Notes under the pieces: generated by a model
Database searches by the model: none
What the model saw: only the letters and a program-made list of their open reading frames with translations
What the model was told of the DNA's origin: nothing
Translations under genes and position numbers: made by a program
Shown: positions 23,951 to 32,144 of the stretch, piece by piece
How the letters are laid out: the number at the start of each line of letters is the position of its first letter
Numbering within the stretch: the stretch's first letter is position 1
DNA from: Jiangella alba
Lineage (GTDB): Bacteria > Actinomycetota > Actinomycetes > Jiangellales > Jiangellaceae
Assembly (NCBI RefSeq): GCF_900106035.1
Contig: NZ_FNUC01000002.1
Span: 248,001 to 312,000 of the forward strand
Reading direction: 5' to 3'
Length of the DNA stretch: 64,000 bases

Positions 23951-26745
23951 GCCGCCGGATCGCCGTGGCGGCCGCCGGCGCCGTCGCCCTCGCCCTCGTG
24001 GCCACGCCGACGGCGGCGGCCGACGTCGACGTGACGAACACGGAGACGGTTCAGGTGTACCTGAACGCCGACGGCGGCGTCGACCGCGCCCGCGTCTACG
24101 ACCAGCTCGACCTCACCGGCACGGGCAGCGTCGACCTGCGCAACCCCGTCACCACCGACGGCCTGCGCAACCTCGACGGCTTCGGCGGCACCGACACCGA
24201 GGACGGCGAGGCGCTGCTGCAGACCGATGTCGACGGGGAGCAGCGGCGGCGCACCGTGTCCGACTTCGCGGGCGACCTGCCGCTGTCGGTGGAGGTCGAG
24301 TACCGGCTCGACGGCGAGGTCGTCGACGCCGGCGACGTGGTGGGCGAGTCGGGCGAGCTGGAGGTGCGCTACCGAGTCGTCAACGAGACCGGCGAGCCGC
24401 GCGAGATCCAGTACGACGACGGCACCGGCACCATGGTGACCACCGAGGAGGAGGTCTACGTCCCGATGGTGGGGACGATGACCACGACGCTCCCGTCGTC
24501 GTTCACCAGCGTCCGCTCCGGCGAGGCGAACATGGGCGGCGACGGCCGCGGCGGCACCCGGCTGACGTACGCGCTGACGCTGTTCCCGCCGATCGGCTCG
24601 GCCGAGCAGGAGTTCGGCTACACCGCGATCATCGAGGACGGCGTCATCCCGCGGGCGACGCTGTCGGCGCTGCCGGTGTCGCCGCTGGACAGCCCGACCT
24701 ACGCCACCGGTGTGTCCGGGTACGAGGGCGGCATCGAGTCCGGCGCCGCGCTCACCGAGGGCGCCATGACCATCGACGAGAACCTGCTGCGGCTGCGTGA
24801 CGGCGCCGCCGACCTGCTCGGCGGGCTGATCCAGCTGCGCAACGGCGCGCAGGAGCTGAGCACCGGGCTGTCCGACCAGGCCGCGCCGGGCGCCCGCGAG
24901 CTGGCCGACGGGCTCGGCGACCAGCTGGCGCCGGGAGCGCGCGAGCTGCGGGCCGGCGCGAACGAGTTCTACCAGGGCGTCAACGGTGAGCTGGCGCCCG
25001 GAGCGCAGCGGCTGGCCGACGGCGCCGGCGTGCTGGCCGACGGGCTGTCGGAGCAGCTGGTGCCCGGCGCCGGTCAGCTGGCCGACGGCGGCGAGGAGCT
25101 GGCGGCGGGGCTGCAGGGACGGCTCGCGCCGGGCGCGGAGCAGCTGGAGGACGGCGCCGCCGCGGCCGCCGACGGCGCCGGCCAGCTGGCCGCGGGCCTG
25201 GAGACGGCCGGCGACCGCGCGCCCGAGCTGATCGGCGGGCTGGAGCAGGTCGGGTCCGGCCTGGACCGCGTCGACGCCGGGCTCACCCGCCTGTACGACG
25301 GCATCGGCGGGCTGCCCGAGCAGGCGCGGCCGCTGGTCGACGGCATCGACCGGCTGCGGGCCGGCATCGGCGACACCGACGAGGACGGCACCCTGCTCGG
25401 CGGGCTGGAGGAGATCCGGGTGGGGCTGCAGGAGCGGGCGGTGCCGGCGCTGCGGCAGATGGCCGAGGGCGTCTACCACGAGTCCGCCTCGGAGCCCGGC
25501 GCGTACCAGCGGATCGGCTGCGCGGTGCTGGTGCTCAACGACATCCTCACCGAGCGCACCAGCGGGTTCAACGCGGCCTGCTACGGCGAGAACGCGGCGG
25601 TGCTCGGCGCGCTGCGGCCGGTCGTCGGCTACGACGTCGACGAGCTGACGCAGACCGTGCTGACGACCCTGCGCGACCAGCTGGCCGACGGCCAGACCGG
25701 GCTGGCCAACCCGGACGACCCGCTGGACCAGGACACGCTGTACGGCGGCCTCAACACCCTGGAGGAGGCGCTGACCAGCGGCGACGGCGTGCTGCGCGGC
25801 CTGGTGCGGCTGCAGTGCGGGCTGTCCAACCGCTCCGCCGACGTCTGCCCCCGCGACGAGCCCGGGCTGCTGCAGGGCCTGAACCTGCTCGACGAGGGTG
25901 TGGGGCAGCTGGTCAGCGGCGTGGTCGGGTCGGTGCAGGGCGGTGTCGGCGAGCCTGACGACACCCCCGCCGACGAGACGCTGCGCGGCGGCGTGAACGG
26001 CCTGAGCGACGGCGTCGACCAGATCATCGCCGGCGGCAACGCCCTGATCTCCGGGCTCATGCAGCTCACCGACGGCGCGCACGACCTGCACGACGGCAAC
26101 CTGCGGATCTCCGACGGCGCCGGCGAGCTGGCGGCGGGCGCCGAGGCGGCGGCCGACGGCGCGGGCCGGCTGGCCGACGGCGCCGGGCAACTGGAGGACG
26201 GCGCCCGCGGCGCCGCCGACGGAGCCGGCCAGATCGAGGACGGCGCGGGTCAGCTGGCCGACGGTGCGGACGCGGCGGCCGACGGTGCCGGTCAGATCGC
26301 CGATGGTGCCGGGCAACTGGCCGACGGCGCCGACGAGGCCGCCGTCGGGGCCGGCGTCCTGGCCGGTGGCCTGGAAACCGCCGCCGACGGGTCGGTGCAG
26401 ATCTACGACGGCCTGCTGCAGGCCGCCCAGGGCGCGCCGCAGCTCGTCGACGGCGCCCAGCGGCTGTCGACCGAGGGCGCGTCGCAGTTGGCCGACGCCG
26501 GGCAGGAGACCGCCGCCGACTTCGGCACCCGGTACGCCCTGCTCGAGGCCGGCGCCGACCGCGCGACGAACGAGGCGCTGGTCAACGGCGCACCGGCTGG
26601 CGCGACGCTGAAGACCGCGTTCACGTACGAGATCCCGGAGGTGAGCGGCGAAGGCGGCCGCAACGTCACCCGCGGCGTGCTCGCGCTGGGCGTGTTCGCG
26701 GCCGCTGCCGCCGCGGCGACGCTGGTGCGCCGGCGCCGCGCCTGA
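23947..26745 (+). CDS. Exported xxxLxxG heptad-repeat membrane-anchored protein (YhgE/Pip-like repeats)
   Basis: A 932-residue surface protein. A signal peptide (1-26, ending TAAADVDV) precedes a globular N-terminal part of about 250 residues. Two regions of repeated Asp-Gly-Ala heptads follow (about 280-480 and 690-830; units such as GAGQLAD, GADAAAD and GAGQIED), of the kind called X-X-X-Leu-X-X-Gly in YhgE/Pip proteins. A segment between them contains four Cys (for example IGCAVLVLND, AACYGEN, LQCGLSNRSADVC). One C-terminal membrane helix ends in RRRRA. It lacks an LPXTG or LAXTG signal. Its ATG overlaps the preceding membrane protein stop. The elongated repeats suggest a stalk or helical solenoid; function unknown. 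Confidence 0.8.
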   Translation: MSRRIAVAAAGAVALALVATPTAAADVDVTNTETVQVYLNADGGVDRARVYDQLDLTGTGSVDLRNPVTTDGLRNLDGFGGTDTEDGEALLQTDVDGEQRRRTVSDFAGDLPLSVEVEYRLDGEVVDAGDVVGESGELEVRYRVVNETGEPREIQYDDGTGTMVTTEEEVYVPMVGTMTTTLPSSFTSVRSGEANMGGDGRGGTRLTYALTLFPPIGSAEQEFGYTAIIEDGVIPRATLSALPVSPLDSPTYATGVSGYEGGIESGAALTEGAMTIDENLLRLRDGAADLLGGLIQLRNGAQELSTGLSDQAAPGARELADGLGDQLAPGARELRAGANEFYQGVNGELAPGAQRLADGAGVLADGLSEQLVPGAGQLADGGEELAAGLQGRLAPGAEQLEDGAAAAADGAGQLAAGLETAGDRAPELIGGLEQVGSGLDRVDAGLTRLYDGIGGLPEQARPLVDGIDRLRAGIGDTDEDGTLLGGLEEIRVGLQERAVPALRQMAEGVYHESASEPGAYQRIGCAVLVLNDILTERTSGFNAACYGENAAVLGALRPVVGYDVDELTQTVLTTLRDQLADGQTGLANPDDPLDQDTLYGGLNTLEEALTSGDGVLRGLVRLQCGLSNRSADVCPRDEPGLLQGLNLLDEGVGQLVSGVVGSVQGGVGEPDDTPADETLRGGVNGLSDGVDQIIAGGNALISGLMQLTDGAHDLHDGNLRISDGAGELAAGAEAAADGAGRLADGAGQLEDGARGAADGAGQIEDGAGQLADGADAAADGAGQIADGAGQLADGADEAAVGAGVLAGGLETAADGSVQIYDGLLQAAQGAPQLVDGAQRLSTEGASQLADAGQETAADFGTRYALLEAGADRATNEALVNGAPAGATLKTAFTYEIPEVSGEGGRNVTRGVLALGVFAAAAAAATLVRRRRA

Positions 26746-26748
26746 ATC

Positions 26749-26783
26749 CAGGGCGGCCGTCCACCCCCCGGGCGGCCGCCCTG
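26749..26783. terminator. Bidirectional hairpin terminator
   Basis: CAGGGCGGCCG (26749-26759) pairs perfectly with CGGCCGCCCTG (26773-26783) across a 13-nt loop, between the convergent heptad-repeat gene and kinase genes. It is followed by TCTC rather than a T run. Confidence 0.65.
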
Positions 26784-26797
26784 TCTCACGGCAGGGA

Positions 26798-27358
26798 TCA
26801 GGAGGCGACGGAGCCGGGCCAGCCGCCGAACGCGGCCCGGACCCGTCCGGCCACCTCGTCGGCGGTCAGGCCGTCGGTGTCGATGGCGACGCCCCCGTCG
26901 CCAAGCGGCGTCGCGGCTTCAGCGGCGAGCGCGTCGAGCTCGGCCGGCGGCAGGCCGCGCAGCTCGTCGCCGGGGATGGCCGGCCCACGCCCTTCGCCGC
27001 GCAGCCGGAGCCGCTGCCGCAGCGTCGCCGGCTCGGCCCGCAGCCGGCAGACCGCGAGCGCGACGTCCGGCACCGCGGCCGCGTACCGGGCGATCGTGGG
27101 CTGGTCGGCGTCGCCGGAGATGACCAGGCAGTGCGCGCCGGCCGCCCGGTACGCCGCCCACACGCCGGCCAGGTTGCACGCCCGCAGCCGGTGCCCGTCC
27201 GGATCGTCCGGCGCAGCCGGCCGCAGGAAGCCGATCTGGGCGAGATCGACGTAACCGGCCGGCACCCCGGAGCGCAGCACGTCGAGGAAGAGCGCGAAAC
27301 CGGCGGTCGACTTCCCGACGCCCCGCGGCCCGCACACCCACAGCCCGGGCGCCGTCAT
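26798..27358 (-). CDS. P-loop kinase-like protein, second of a tandem pair
   Basis: A 186-residue P-loop NTPase with Walker A GPRGVGKST right at the N-terminus (LWVCGPRGVGKSTAGFALFLDVL). YVDLAQIGFLRPA follows, with Asp as a possible catalytic or Walker B acid. Then come CLVISGDADQPTIARYAAAVPDVALAVCRL and an Arg-rich lid segment (ATLRQRLRLRGEGRG). The fold is that of small-molecule or nucleoside kinases such as shikimate or adenylylsulfate kinase; the substrate is unknown. The ATG overlaps the stop of the upstream paralogue (ATGA). The two proteins share the layout block by block, indicating a tandem duplication. Confidence 0.75.
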   Translation of the reverse strand: MTAPGLWVCGPRGVGKSTAGFALFLDVLRSGVPAGYVDLAQIGFLRPAAPDDPDGHRLRACNLAGVWAAYRAAGAHCLVISGDADQPTIARYAAAVPDVALAVCRLRAEPATLRQRLRLRGEGRGPAIPGDELRGLPPAELDALAAEAATPLGDGGVAIDTDGLTADEVAGRVRAAFGGWPGSVAS

Positions 27359-27885
27359 GCCGGCACCGGCCAGCCGCCGGCCGCCGCGCGGACGAGGGCG
27401 GCCACCTCGGCGACCGAGCGGTCGTCGGTGTCGACGCGCAGGCCGGTGACATCGGCGCGGTCCAGCTCGGCCGCCTCGGCGACCGCCCGGTCCGCCAGCT
27501 CGACCATCCAGCCGCGGCGCACGATCCGCTCCCGCAGCCCGGCGGCCGAGACCCGCAGCCGCACCACCGTCAGCGCGGCGCCGGGAACCTGCGCGGCGTA
27601 GGCGCGCACGACCTGGCGGCTCTCGGCGATGCCGGACGCGATCAGGCAGCTGGCGCCGCCGTCGCGGTACGCGGGCCAGGTGCGCCCGAGGCTCGCCGCC
27701 TTGACCCGGTGGTTGCCGGGGTCGTCGTCCGGCGCCGGATAGCACAGCCCGAGCTGGTCGAGGTCGACGTAGGCGCTGCGCACCCCCGCCTCGGACAGCT
27801 GCCGGAAGATCTCCCACCCGACGGTGGACTTGCCGACGCCGGAGGCGCCGCACAGCCAGAGCAACGGCGTCGCGGGAGCGGTCAT
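27355..27885 (-). CDS. P-loop kinase-like protein, first of a tandem pair
   Basis: A 176-residue P-loop NTPase. It starts MTAPATPLLWLCGASGVGKSTVGWEIFRQL (Walker A), then AYVDLDQLGLCYPAPDDDPGNHRVKAASL, CLIASGIAESRQVVRAYAAQVPGAALTVVRLRVS, an Arg-rich lid (AAGLRERIVRRG) and TGLRVDTDDRSVAEVAALV. It parallels the downstream protein throughout, including a Pro-Asp-Asp-x3-Gly/His block after the second strand. It probably phosphorylates a small molecule or acts as an ATP-dependent switch. It is divergent from the membrane gene at 28028, and no ligand is suggested by its neighbours. Confidence 0.75.
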   Translation of the reverse strand: MTAPATPLLWLCGASGVGKSTVGWEIFRQLSEAGVRSAYVDLDQLGLCYPAPDDDPGNHRVKAASLGRTWPAYRDGGASCLIASGIAESRQVVRAYAAQVPGAALTVVRLRVSAAGLRERIVRRGWMVELADRAVAEAAELDRADVTGLRVDTDDRSVAEVAALVRAAAGGWPVPA

Positions 27886-28027
27886 CGCGGCCACGATAGG
27901 AGCCGGCGGCGCCGGGCCGCGACGGGTTTTCCGGCGGCCGCGATCGACCTGGCCGATTCGCCCCATGCGCCGCGGCCGTGCCGGTTATGCTCGCGAGCAA
28001 GGTCGATCTTGCGGGGGAGGAGCAGGT

Positions 28028-29923
28028 GTGAGCGCCCCGCAGACCGTCGCCGGCGCCGACGCTCCGCCCGAGAGCGGCGCGAAGCACCGTCGCGCCCACC
28101 GCGGCGACTGGATCCTGCTGGCGTGGTGCGCCCTGCTCACCGCGGCCATGCTGGGTCCGCTGGCCGCGCCCGGCTACGTGCTGTCCTACGACATGGTGGC
28201 GGTGCCCGACCAGGGGCTGCTGCCGTCGTCCGTGGGGCTGAGCAGCGCGGTGCCGCGGGCGGTGCCGCTGGACGCCGCGGTCGCGATCCTCGACTCCGTC
28301 CTCACCGGGCAGCTGCTGCAGAAGCTGGCGCTGGCCGGCATCGTGCTCGGCGCGGCTCTGGGCGCCGGGCTGGCGCTGCCGACGGTCCGGACGGGGACGC
28401 GGCTGGTCGCGGCGTCGGCCTACGCGTGGAACGCCTACGTGTTCGAGAGGCTGGTCATCGGGCACTGGCCGACGCTGATCGCGTACGCCGCGCTGCCGTG
28501 GCTGCTGATCCTGGGCCGCCGGGTGCGCCGCGGCCGCACGTCCGCCCTCGCGCCGGCCGTCCTCCTCGTCGGGGTGTCCGCGCTGACGCCGACCGGCGGG
28601 CTGCTCGCGGCGGCGCTGTTCGGCCTGCTCGTGCTCGTGCCGGGCGGCCGGCACCCGCGGCGGGTCCGGGTCGCCGGCACCGTCGCCGTGCTGGCTCTGC
28701 AGGCGCCGTGGATCGTCCCGTCCGTCCTGCGCCCGGACCCCGCGGTGTCCGATCCGGCCGGCGTCGCCGCGTTCGCCGCCACATCCGACTCGCCGCTCGG
28801 CCTGCTCGGCAGCCTGCTGACGCTCGGCGGCATCTGGAACGAGGGCGCGGTGCCCGACAGCCGCGCGCTGCCGTCGGCGCTGGCGCTGACGGTGGTGCTG
28901 CTGGCGCTCGCGGCGTTCGGCGCGACGGAGCTGCGCCGCCACCTCGGGCGGGCCGAACTGGTCGTCCTCACCGCCCTGGCCGCCGCGGGCCTCGTGGTGG
29001 CGTTCAGCAGCGCGCTGCCCGGCGGCGACGCCGTCCTGGAGTGGCTGGTGGCGGAGGTGCCCGGCGGCGGGCTGATCCGCGACGGCCAGAAGTTCCTCGC
29101 CTGGTACGCGCTGCTGGTCGCGCTGGCCGCGGCCGCCGGCGCCGCCCGGCTGGCCGGGATCGTCGCGCGGCGCAACCCGTCGTCGGTGCCCGCCCAGCCG
29201 GACCGTGCCGCCGCGCGGCGCACGACGTTGTCGGCGCCCGCCCGTAGGGTGGGTGGCCCACCCGGCCGGGCGGGGTCCGCCGGCCGGGCGGGGTCCGCCG
29301 CCGCCGTCGCGCTGGCCGCGGCGCTGCTCCCCGTCGCCGCGCTGCCCGACCTCGTCTGGGGCGCGGCCGGCCGGCTCGAGCCGTCGCACTACCCGGCCGC
29401 CTGGGCCGACGTCCGGGCGGCCGTCGACGCCGGGCACGGCGACGTCGTGGTGCTGCCGTACCAGCCGTTCCGCCGGTTCCCGTGGGCCGGTGACCGCACG
29501 GTGCTCGACCCCGCGCCGCGCTACCTCGACGCCGAGGTCGTGGTGCCCGACGCGCTGCCCGTCGGCGACAACGTGGTGCCGGGGGAGGACCGCCGGGCCG
29601 CTGAGGTCGCGGCCGCCCTCGACGCCGACGACGCGGCCGGGGACCTGGCCGCCCTCGGCGTGGGCTGGGTCGCCGTCGAGCGGGACACCCCGGGGACCGT
29701 CCCGGACGGACTCCTCGAATCGCTCGAATCGGTTGAAATCAACGGGACGTTCGACCTCTATCGCGTTCCCGGCGACATCGGCACATGGACCCGCATTCCG
29801 CCCGCTCCACCAGTCATCGTCGCCGATATCGTCTTTTCGGTCATTCTCGCCGTCGCATCGGCTGATGTTGCCCGAAACGCCTTCTCCCGCAGACGGCGGT
29901 CGTTACGCTCCCAAGAGTCGTGA
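28028..29923 (+). CDS. GT-C-like multi-pass membrane protein of the AftD cluster (Rv0226c-like)
   Basis: A 631-residue protein with about ten membrane helices, then an exterior C-terminal part and a final helix. The N-terminus reads PGYVLSYDMVAVPDQGLLP, with an acidic residue in the first outer loop as in lipid-linked-sugar GT-C enzymes. AYAWNAYVFERLVIGHWPTLIAYAALPWL and GGGLIRDGQKFLAWYALL follow. The later part (DVVVLPYQPFRRFPW ... LAALGVGWVAVERD) resembles the exterior half of AftD-like proteins. GTG 28028 has GGGGGAGGAG upstream. About residues 380-420 (SVPAQPDRAAARRTTLSAPARRVGGPPGRAG) are encoded by a dispersed intergenic repeat inserted in frame. Likely envelope glycan assembly; the reaction is unproven. 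Confidence 0.75.
   Translation: MSAPQTVAGADAPPESGAKHRRAHRGDWILLAWCALLTAAMLGPLAAPGYVLSYDMVAVPDQGLLPSSVGLSSAVPRAVPLDAAVAILDSVLTGQLLQKLALAGIVLGAALGAGLALPTVRTGTRLVAASAYAWNAYVFERLVIGHWPTLIAYAALPWLLILGRRVRRGRTSALAPAVLLVGVSALTPTGGLLAAALFGLLVLVPGGRHPRRVRVAGTVAVLALQAPWIVPSVLRPDPAVSDPAGVAAFAATSDSPLGLLGSLLTLGGIWNEGAVPDSRALPSALALTVVLLALAAFGATELRRHLGRAELVVLTALAAAGLVVAFSSALPGGDAVLEWLVAEVPGGGLIRDGQKFLAWYALLVALAAAAGAARLAGIVARRNPSSVPAQPDRAAARRTTLSAPARRVGGPPGRAGSAGRAGSAAAVALAAALLPVAALPDLVWGAAGRLEPSHYPAAWADVRAAVDAGHGDVVVLPYQPFRRFPWAGDRTVLDPAPRYLDAEVVVPDALPVGDNVVPGEDRRAAEVAAALDADDAAGDLAALGVGWVAVERDTPGTVPDGLLESLESVEINGTFDLYRVPGDIGTWTRIPPAPPVIVADIVFSVILAVASADVARNAFSRRRRSLRSQES
29162..29275 (-). repeat. Dispersed palindromic repeat, copy C, inside a coding sequence
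   Basis: The complement of the family core is found within the membrane-protein gene. CGACGTTGTCGGCGCCCGCC plus CGTAGGGTGGGTGGCCCACCC lie at 29223-29261, and a shorter degenerate unit (CGCGCGGCGCAACCCGTCGT then CGGTGCCCGCCC) lies at 29164-29195. A short direct duplication (GGCCGGGCGGGGTCCGCC) follows. The reading frame stays open and codes for a Pro/Arg/Gly-rich loop. Confidence 0.7.
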
Positions 29924-29954
29924 TTTCCGCACCGCTCGAGGAGTACCAGAGTTC

Positions 29955-30098
29955 ATGGGCAATTTCGGAGGCGTTGTCGCCGCCATTGTGGGAGTGGTGC
30001 TCGCCGGGCTGACCGTCGTCACCGCCGTGAACGTGAGCCAGCCGAGCGACGCGGACGACGTCAGTCACGAAGAGCTGATCAACTACGACGACAACTGA
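29955..30098 (+). CDS. DUF2613 small membrane protein
   Basis: A 47-residue protein, MGNFGGVVAAIVGVVLAGLT... then an Asp-rich C-terminus (SDADDVSHEELINYDDN). One helix (about 5-25) crosses the membrane. The length, the G-x-V-x-A-x-x-x-G helix and the position beside AftD-cluster genes match DUF2613, the family of mycobacterial Rv0236A, which lies next to aftD. It may be an accessory subunit of the glycosyltransferases. Ribosome site GAGG lies upstream of ATG 29955. The next gene starts 18 bp later. Confidence 0.85.
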   Translation: MGNFGGVVAAIVGVVLAGLTVVTAVNVSQPSDADDVSHEELINYDDN

Positions 30099-30115
30099 CG
30101 TCGCCTCACAACACC

Positions 30116-31360
30116 GTGCATTCTCCAGAGACCCTGGTCGAGTCGCGCCCATTGCGCGTCGTGCTGCTCAACTGGCGCGACACCACCCACCCGGAGGGTG
30201 GCGGCTCGGAACGCTACGTGGAGAACGTCGCCGCGGGCCTGGCCGCCGCCGGGCACGACGTGACGTTCTTCTGTGCGGCCCATCCGGGCGCGCCGAAGGT
30301 GGAGCGGCGCGACGGCTACCGGATCATCCGGCGCGGCGGGAAGTTCACCGTCTACGCGCACGCGGTCCGGATGCTGGCCAGCGGGGCACTCGGACGGCCC
30401 GACGTGATCGTCGATGTGCAGAACGGCATTCCGTTCTGGAGCCGCCTGGCCGTCCGGTGCCCCGTGGTCGTCCTCGTCCACCACGTCCACCGCGAGCAGT
30501 GGGGCGTCGTCTACGGCCCCGCCACCGCCCGCCTGGGCTGGTGGCTGGAGTCGCGGCTCGCGCCCCGCGTCTACCGCGACTCCCGTTACGTCACCGTCTC
30601 GGAGATCACCCGGACGGAACTCGCCGCGCTCGGGGTCGGTCCCGGGCGAGTGGACGTCGTCCACAACGGCACCGCGCCGGCACCGGCGACCACGACGCAG
30701 CGCTCTGACCAGCCGCGCATCTGCGTCCTCGGCCGCCTGGTGCCGCACAAGCGGGTCGAACACGCCCTTCAGGTCGCGGCCCGGCTCCGGGCGAGCCGGC
30801 CGGGCCTGCGGGTCAGCGTCATCGGCGACGGCTGGTGGTCGGACCGCCTGACGGCCGAGGCGAAGCGGCTGGGCGTCGACGACATCACCGACTTCCTCGG
30901 CTTCGTCGACGAGCGGGCCAAGCACGCCGAGCTGGCCCGCAGCTGGCTCATGCTGGCGCCGTCGGTGAAGGAGGGCTGGGGGCTGACCGTCGTCGAGGCG
31001 GCCCAGCATCAGGTGCCCACCATCGGCTACCGCAGCGCCGGCGGCCTCGCGGAGTCGATCGTCGACGGCGCCACCGGCCTGCTCGCCGACGACCTCGACG
31101 GCCTCACCGCGGCCACCGACGAGCTGCTCTCCGACGGCGTCCGCCGCGCCGCGCTGGGCCGGGCGGCCGCCGCCCGCGCCGCCACGTTCACCTGGGACCA
31201 GACGGTCCGCTCGTGGGACGCGCTGCTGCGCCGCACCGTCGCCGAGGAGGCCGCCGAGCGGTCCGCCCGCCGGATCCGCGCGGCCACGTCCGGCGTCGCG
31301 CTCGACCCGCACCGGGTGCCCGTCACAGCCGAAGCGGGTCCGTTCTTCCGCCAGTCGTGA
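30116..31360 (+). CDS. Glycosyltransferase family 4 (GT-B fold), Rv0225-like
   Basis: A 414-residue retaining glycosyltransferase. The N-terminal acceptor domain begins LRVVLLNWRDTTHPEGGGSERYVENVAAGLAAAGHDVTFF (GGSE loop), with DVIVDVQNGIPFW and VHHVHREQWG. The C-terminal donor domain contains ICVLGRLVPHKRVEHALQVA, VIGDGW and the nucleotide-sugar motif LMLAPSVKEGWGLTVVEAAQHQVPTIGY. It acts at the cytoplasmic membrane surface. The GTG start is inferred. In mycobacteria the homologue (Rv0225) lies next to the methyltransferase and DUF3068 genes, as here, which supports a shared envelope-glycan role. Donor sugar unknown. Confidence 0.88.
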   Translation: MHSPETLVESRPLRVVLLNWRDTTHPEGGGSERYVENVAAGLAAAGHDVTFFCAAHPGAPKVERRDGYRIIRRGGKFTVYAHAVRMLASGALGRPDVIVDVQNGIPFWSRLAVRCPVVVLVHHVHREQWGVVYGPATARLGWWLESRLAPRVYRDSRYVTVSEITRTELAALGVGPGRVDVVHNGTAPAPATTTQRSDQPRICVLGRLVPHKRVEHALQVAARLRASRPGLRVSVIGDGWWSDRLTAEAKRLGVDDITDFLGFVDERAKHAELARSWLMLAPSVKEGWGLTVVEAAQHQVPTIGYRSAGGLAESIVDGATGLLADDLDGLTAATDELLSDGVRRAALGRAAAARAATFTWDQTVRSWDALLRRTVAEEAAERSARRIRAATSGVALDPHRVPVTAEAGPFFRQS

Positions 31361-31403
31361 CGATTCGGCCCGAGCGCCACGGTATTTGTCGTAATGTGCG
31401 GAC

Positions 31404-32144
31404 GTGCTCCTCACCGAATCCCGCGACAGGGCGACCCTGAGCCGTTCGGTCCGGCTATTTCGGGCATTTCTCTCCGAGCAGCGTGACCCCGACCATTTCT
31501 ATGGCACGCTGGCCGCTGACTCGGTTACGCAATTGTCCGTTTATGCCGATTTGCGGGGAGCGCTGGTGCTCGACGTCGGCGGCGGCCCGGGCTATTTCCG
31601 GGCCGCGTTCGGCCGGGCCGGCGCCCGGTACGTCTCCGTCGACAGCGACCTCGGCGAGCTGTCCGCCCGCGGCCGGCCCGAGCCGGGCACCGTCATGGGC
31701 AGCGGCATGGCGCTGCCGATCCGCGACGCCGCCGCCGACGTCTGCTACTCGTCGAACGTCCTCGAGCACGTCCCGGACCCGTGGACGATGGCCGAGGAGA
31801 TGCTGCGCGTGACCCGTCCCGGCGGCGTCGTCTACCTCTCGTTCACCGTCTGGCTGTCGCCGTGGGGCGGGCACGAGACCGCGCCGTGGCACTACCTCGG
31901 CGGCGAGTCGGCGGCCCGCCGGTACCGGCGCCGGCACGGGCACGAGCCGAAGAACCGCTTCGGCGCCAGCCTGTTCCCGGTCTCCGTCGCCGACGCTTTG
32001 CTGTGGGCCCGGCACACGCCGCACGGCGAACTGCTCGACGCGTTCCCGCGCTACCACCCGTGGTGGGCGCGCGGCGTCGTCCGAGTGCCCGGCCTGCGCG
32101 AGCTGGCCACGTGGAACCTCGCGGTGGTGCTGCGCCGCCGATGA
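31404..32144 (+). CDS. SAM-dependent methyltransferase, Rv0224c-like
   Basis: A 246-residue class I methyltransferase. Motif I is LVLDVGGGPGYFRAAFG, acidic motif II is YVSVDSDLGEL, and the motif IV region is ADVCYSSNVLEHVPDPWTMAEEMLRVTRPGGVVYLSFT. The C-terminal part, rich in Trp, His and Arg (WLSPWGGHETAPWHYLGGESAARRYRRRHG), is typical of the envelope-cluster relatives. GTG 31404 lies 6 nt after TAATGT (31392-31397), so the mRNA is probably leaderless. The stop overlaps the AftD start (ATGA). It probably methylates a sugar or lipid intermediate. Confidence 0.87.
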   Translation: MLLTESRDRATLSRSVRLFRAFLSEQRDPDHFYGTLAADSVTQLSVYADLRGALVLDVGGGPGYFRAAFGRAGARYVSVDSDLGELSARGRPEPGTVMGSGMALPIRDAAADVCYSSNVLEHVPDPWTMAEEMLRVTRPGGVVYLSFTVWLSPWGGHETAPWHYLGGESAARRYRRRHGHEPKNRFGASLFPVSVADALLWARHTPHGELLDAFPRYHPWWARGVVRVPGLRELATWNLAVVLRRR

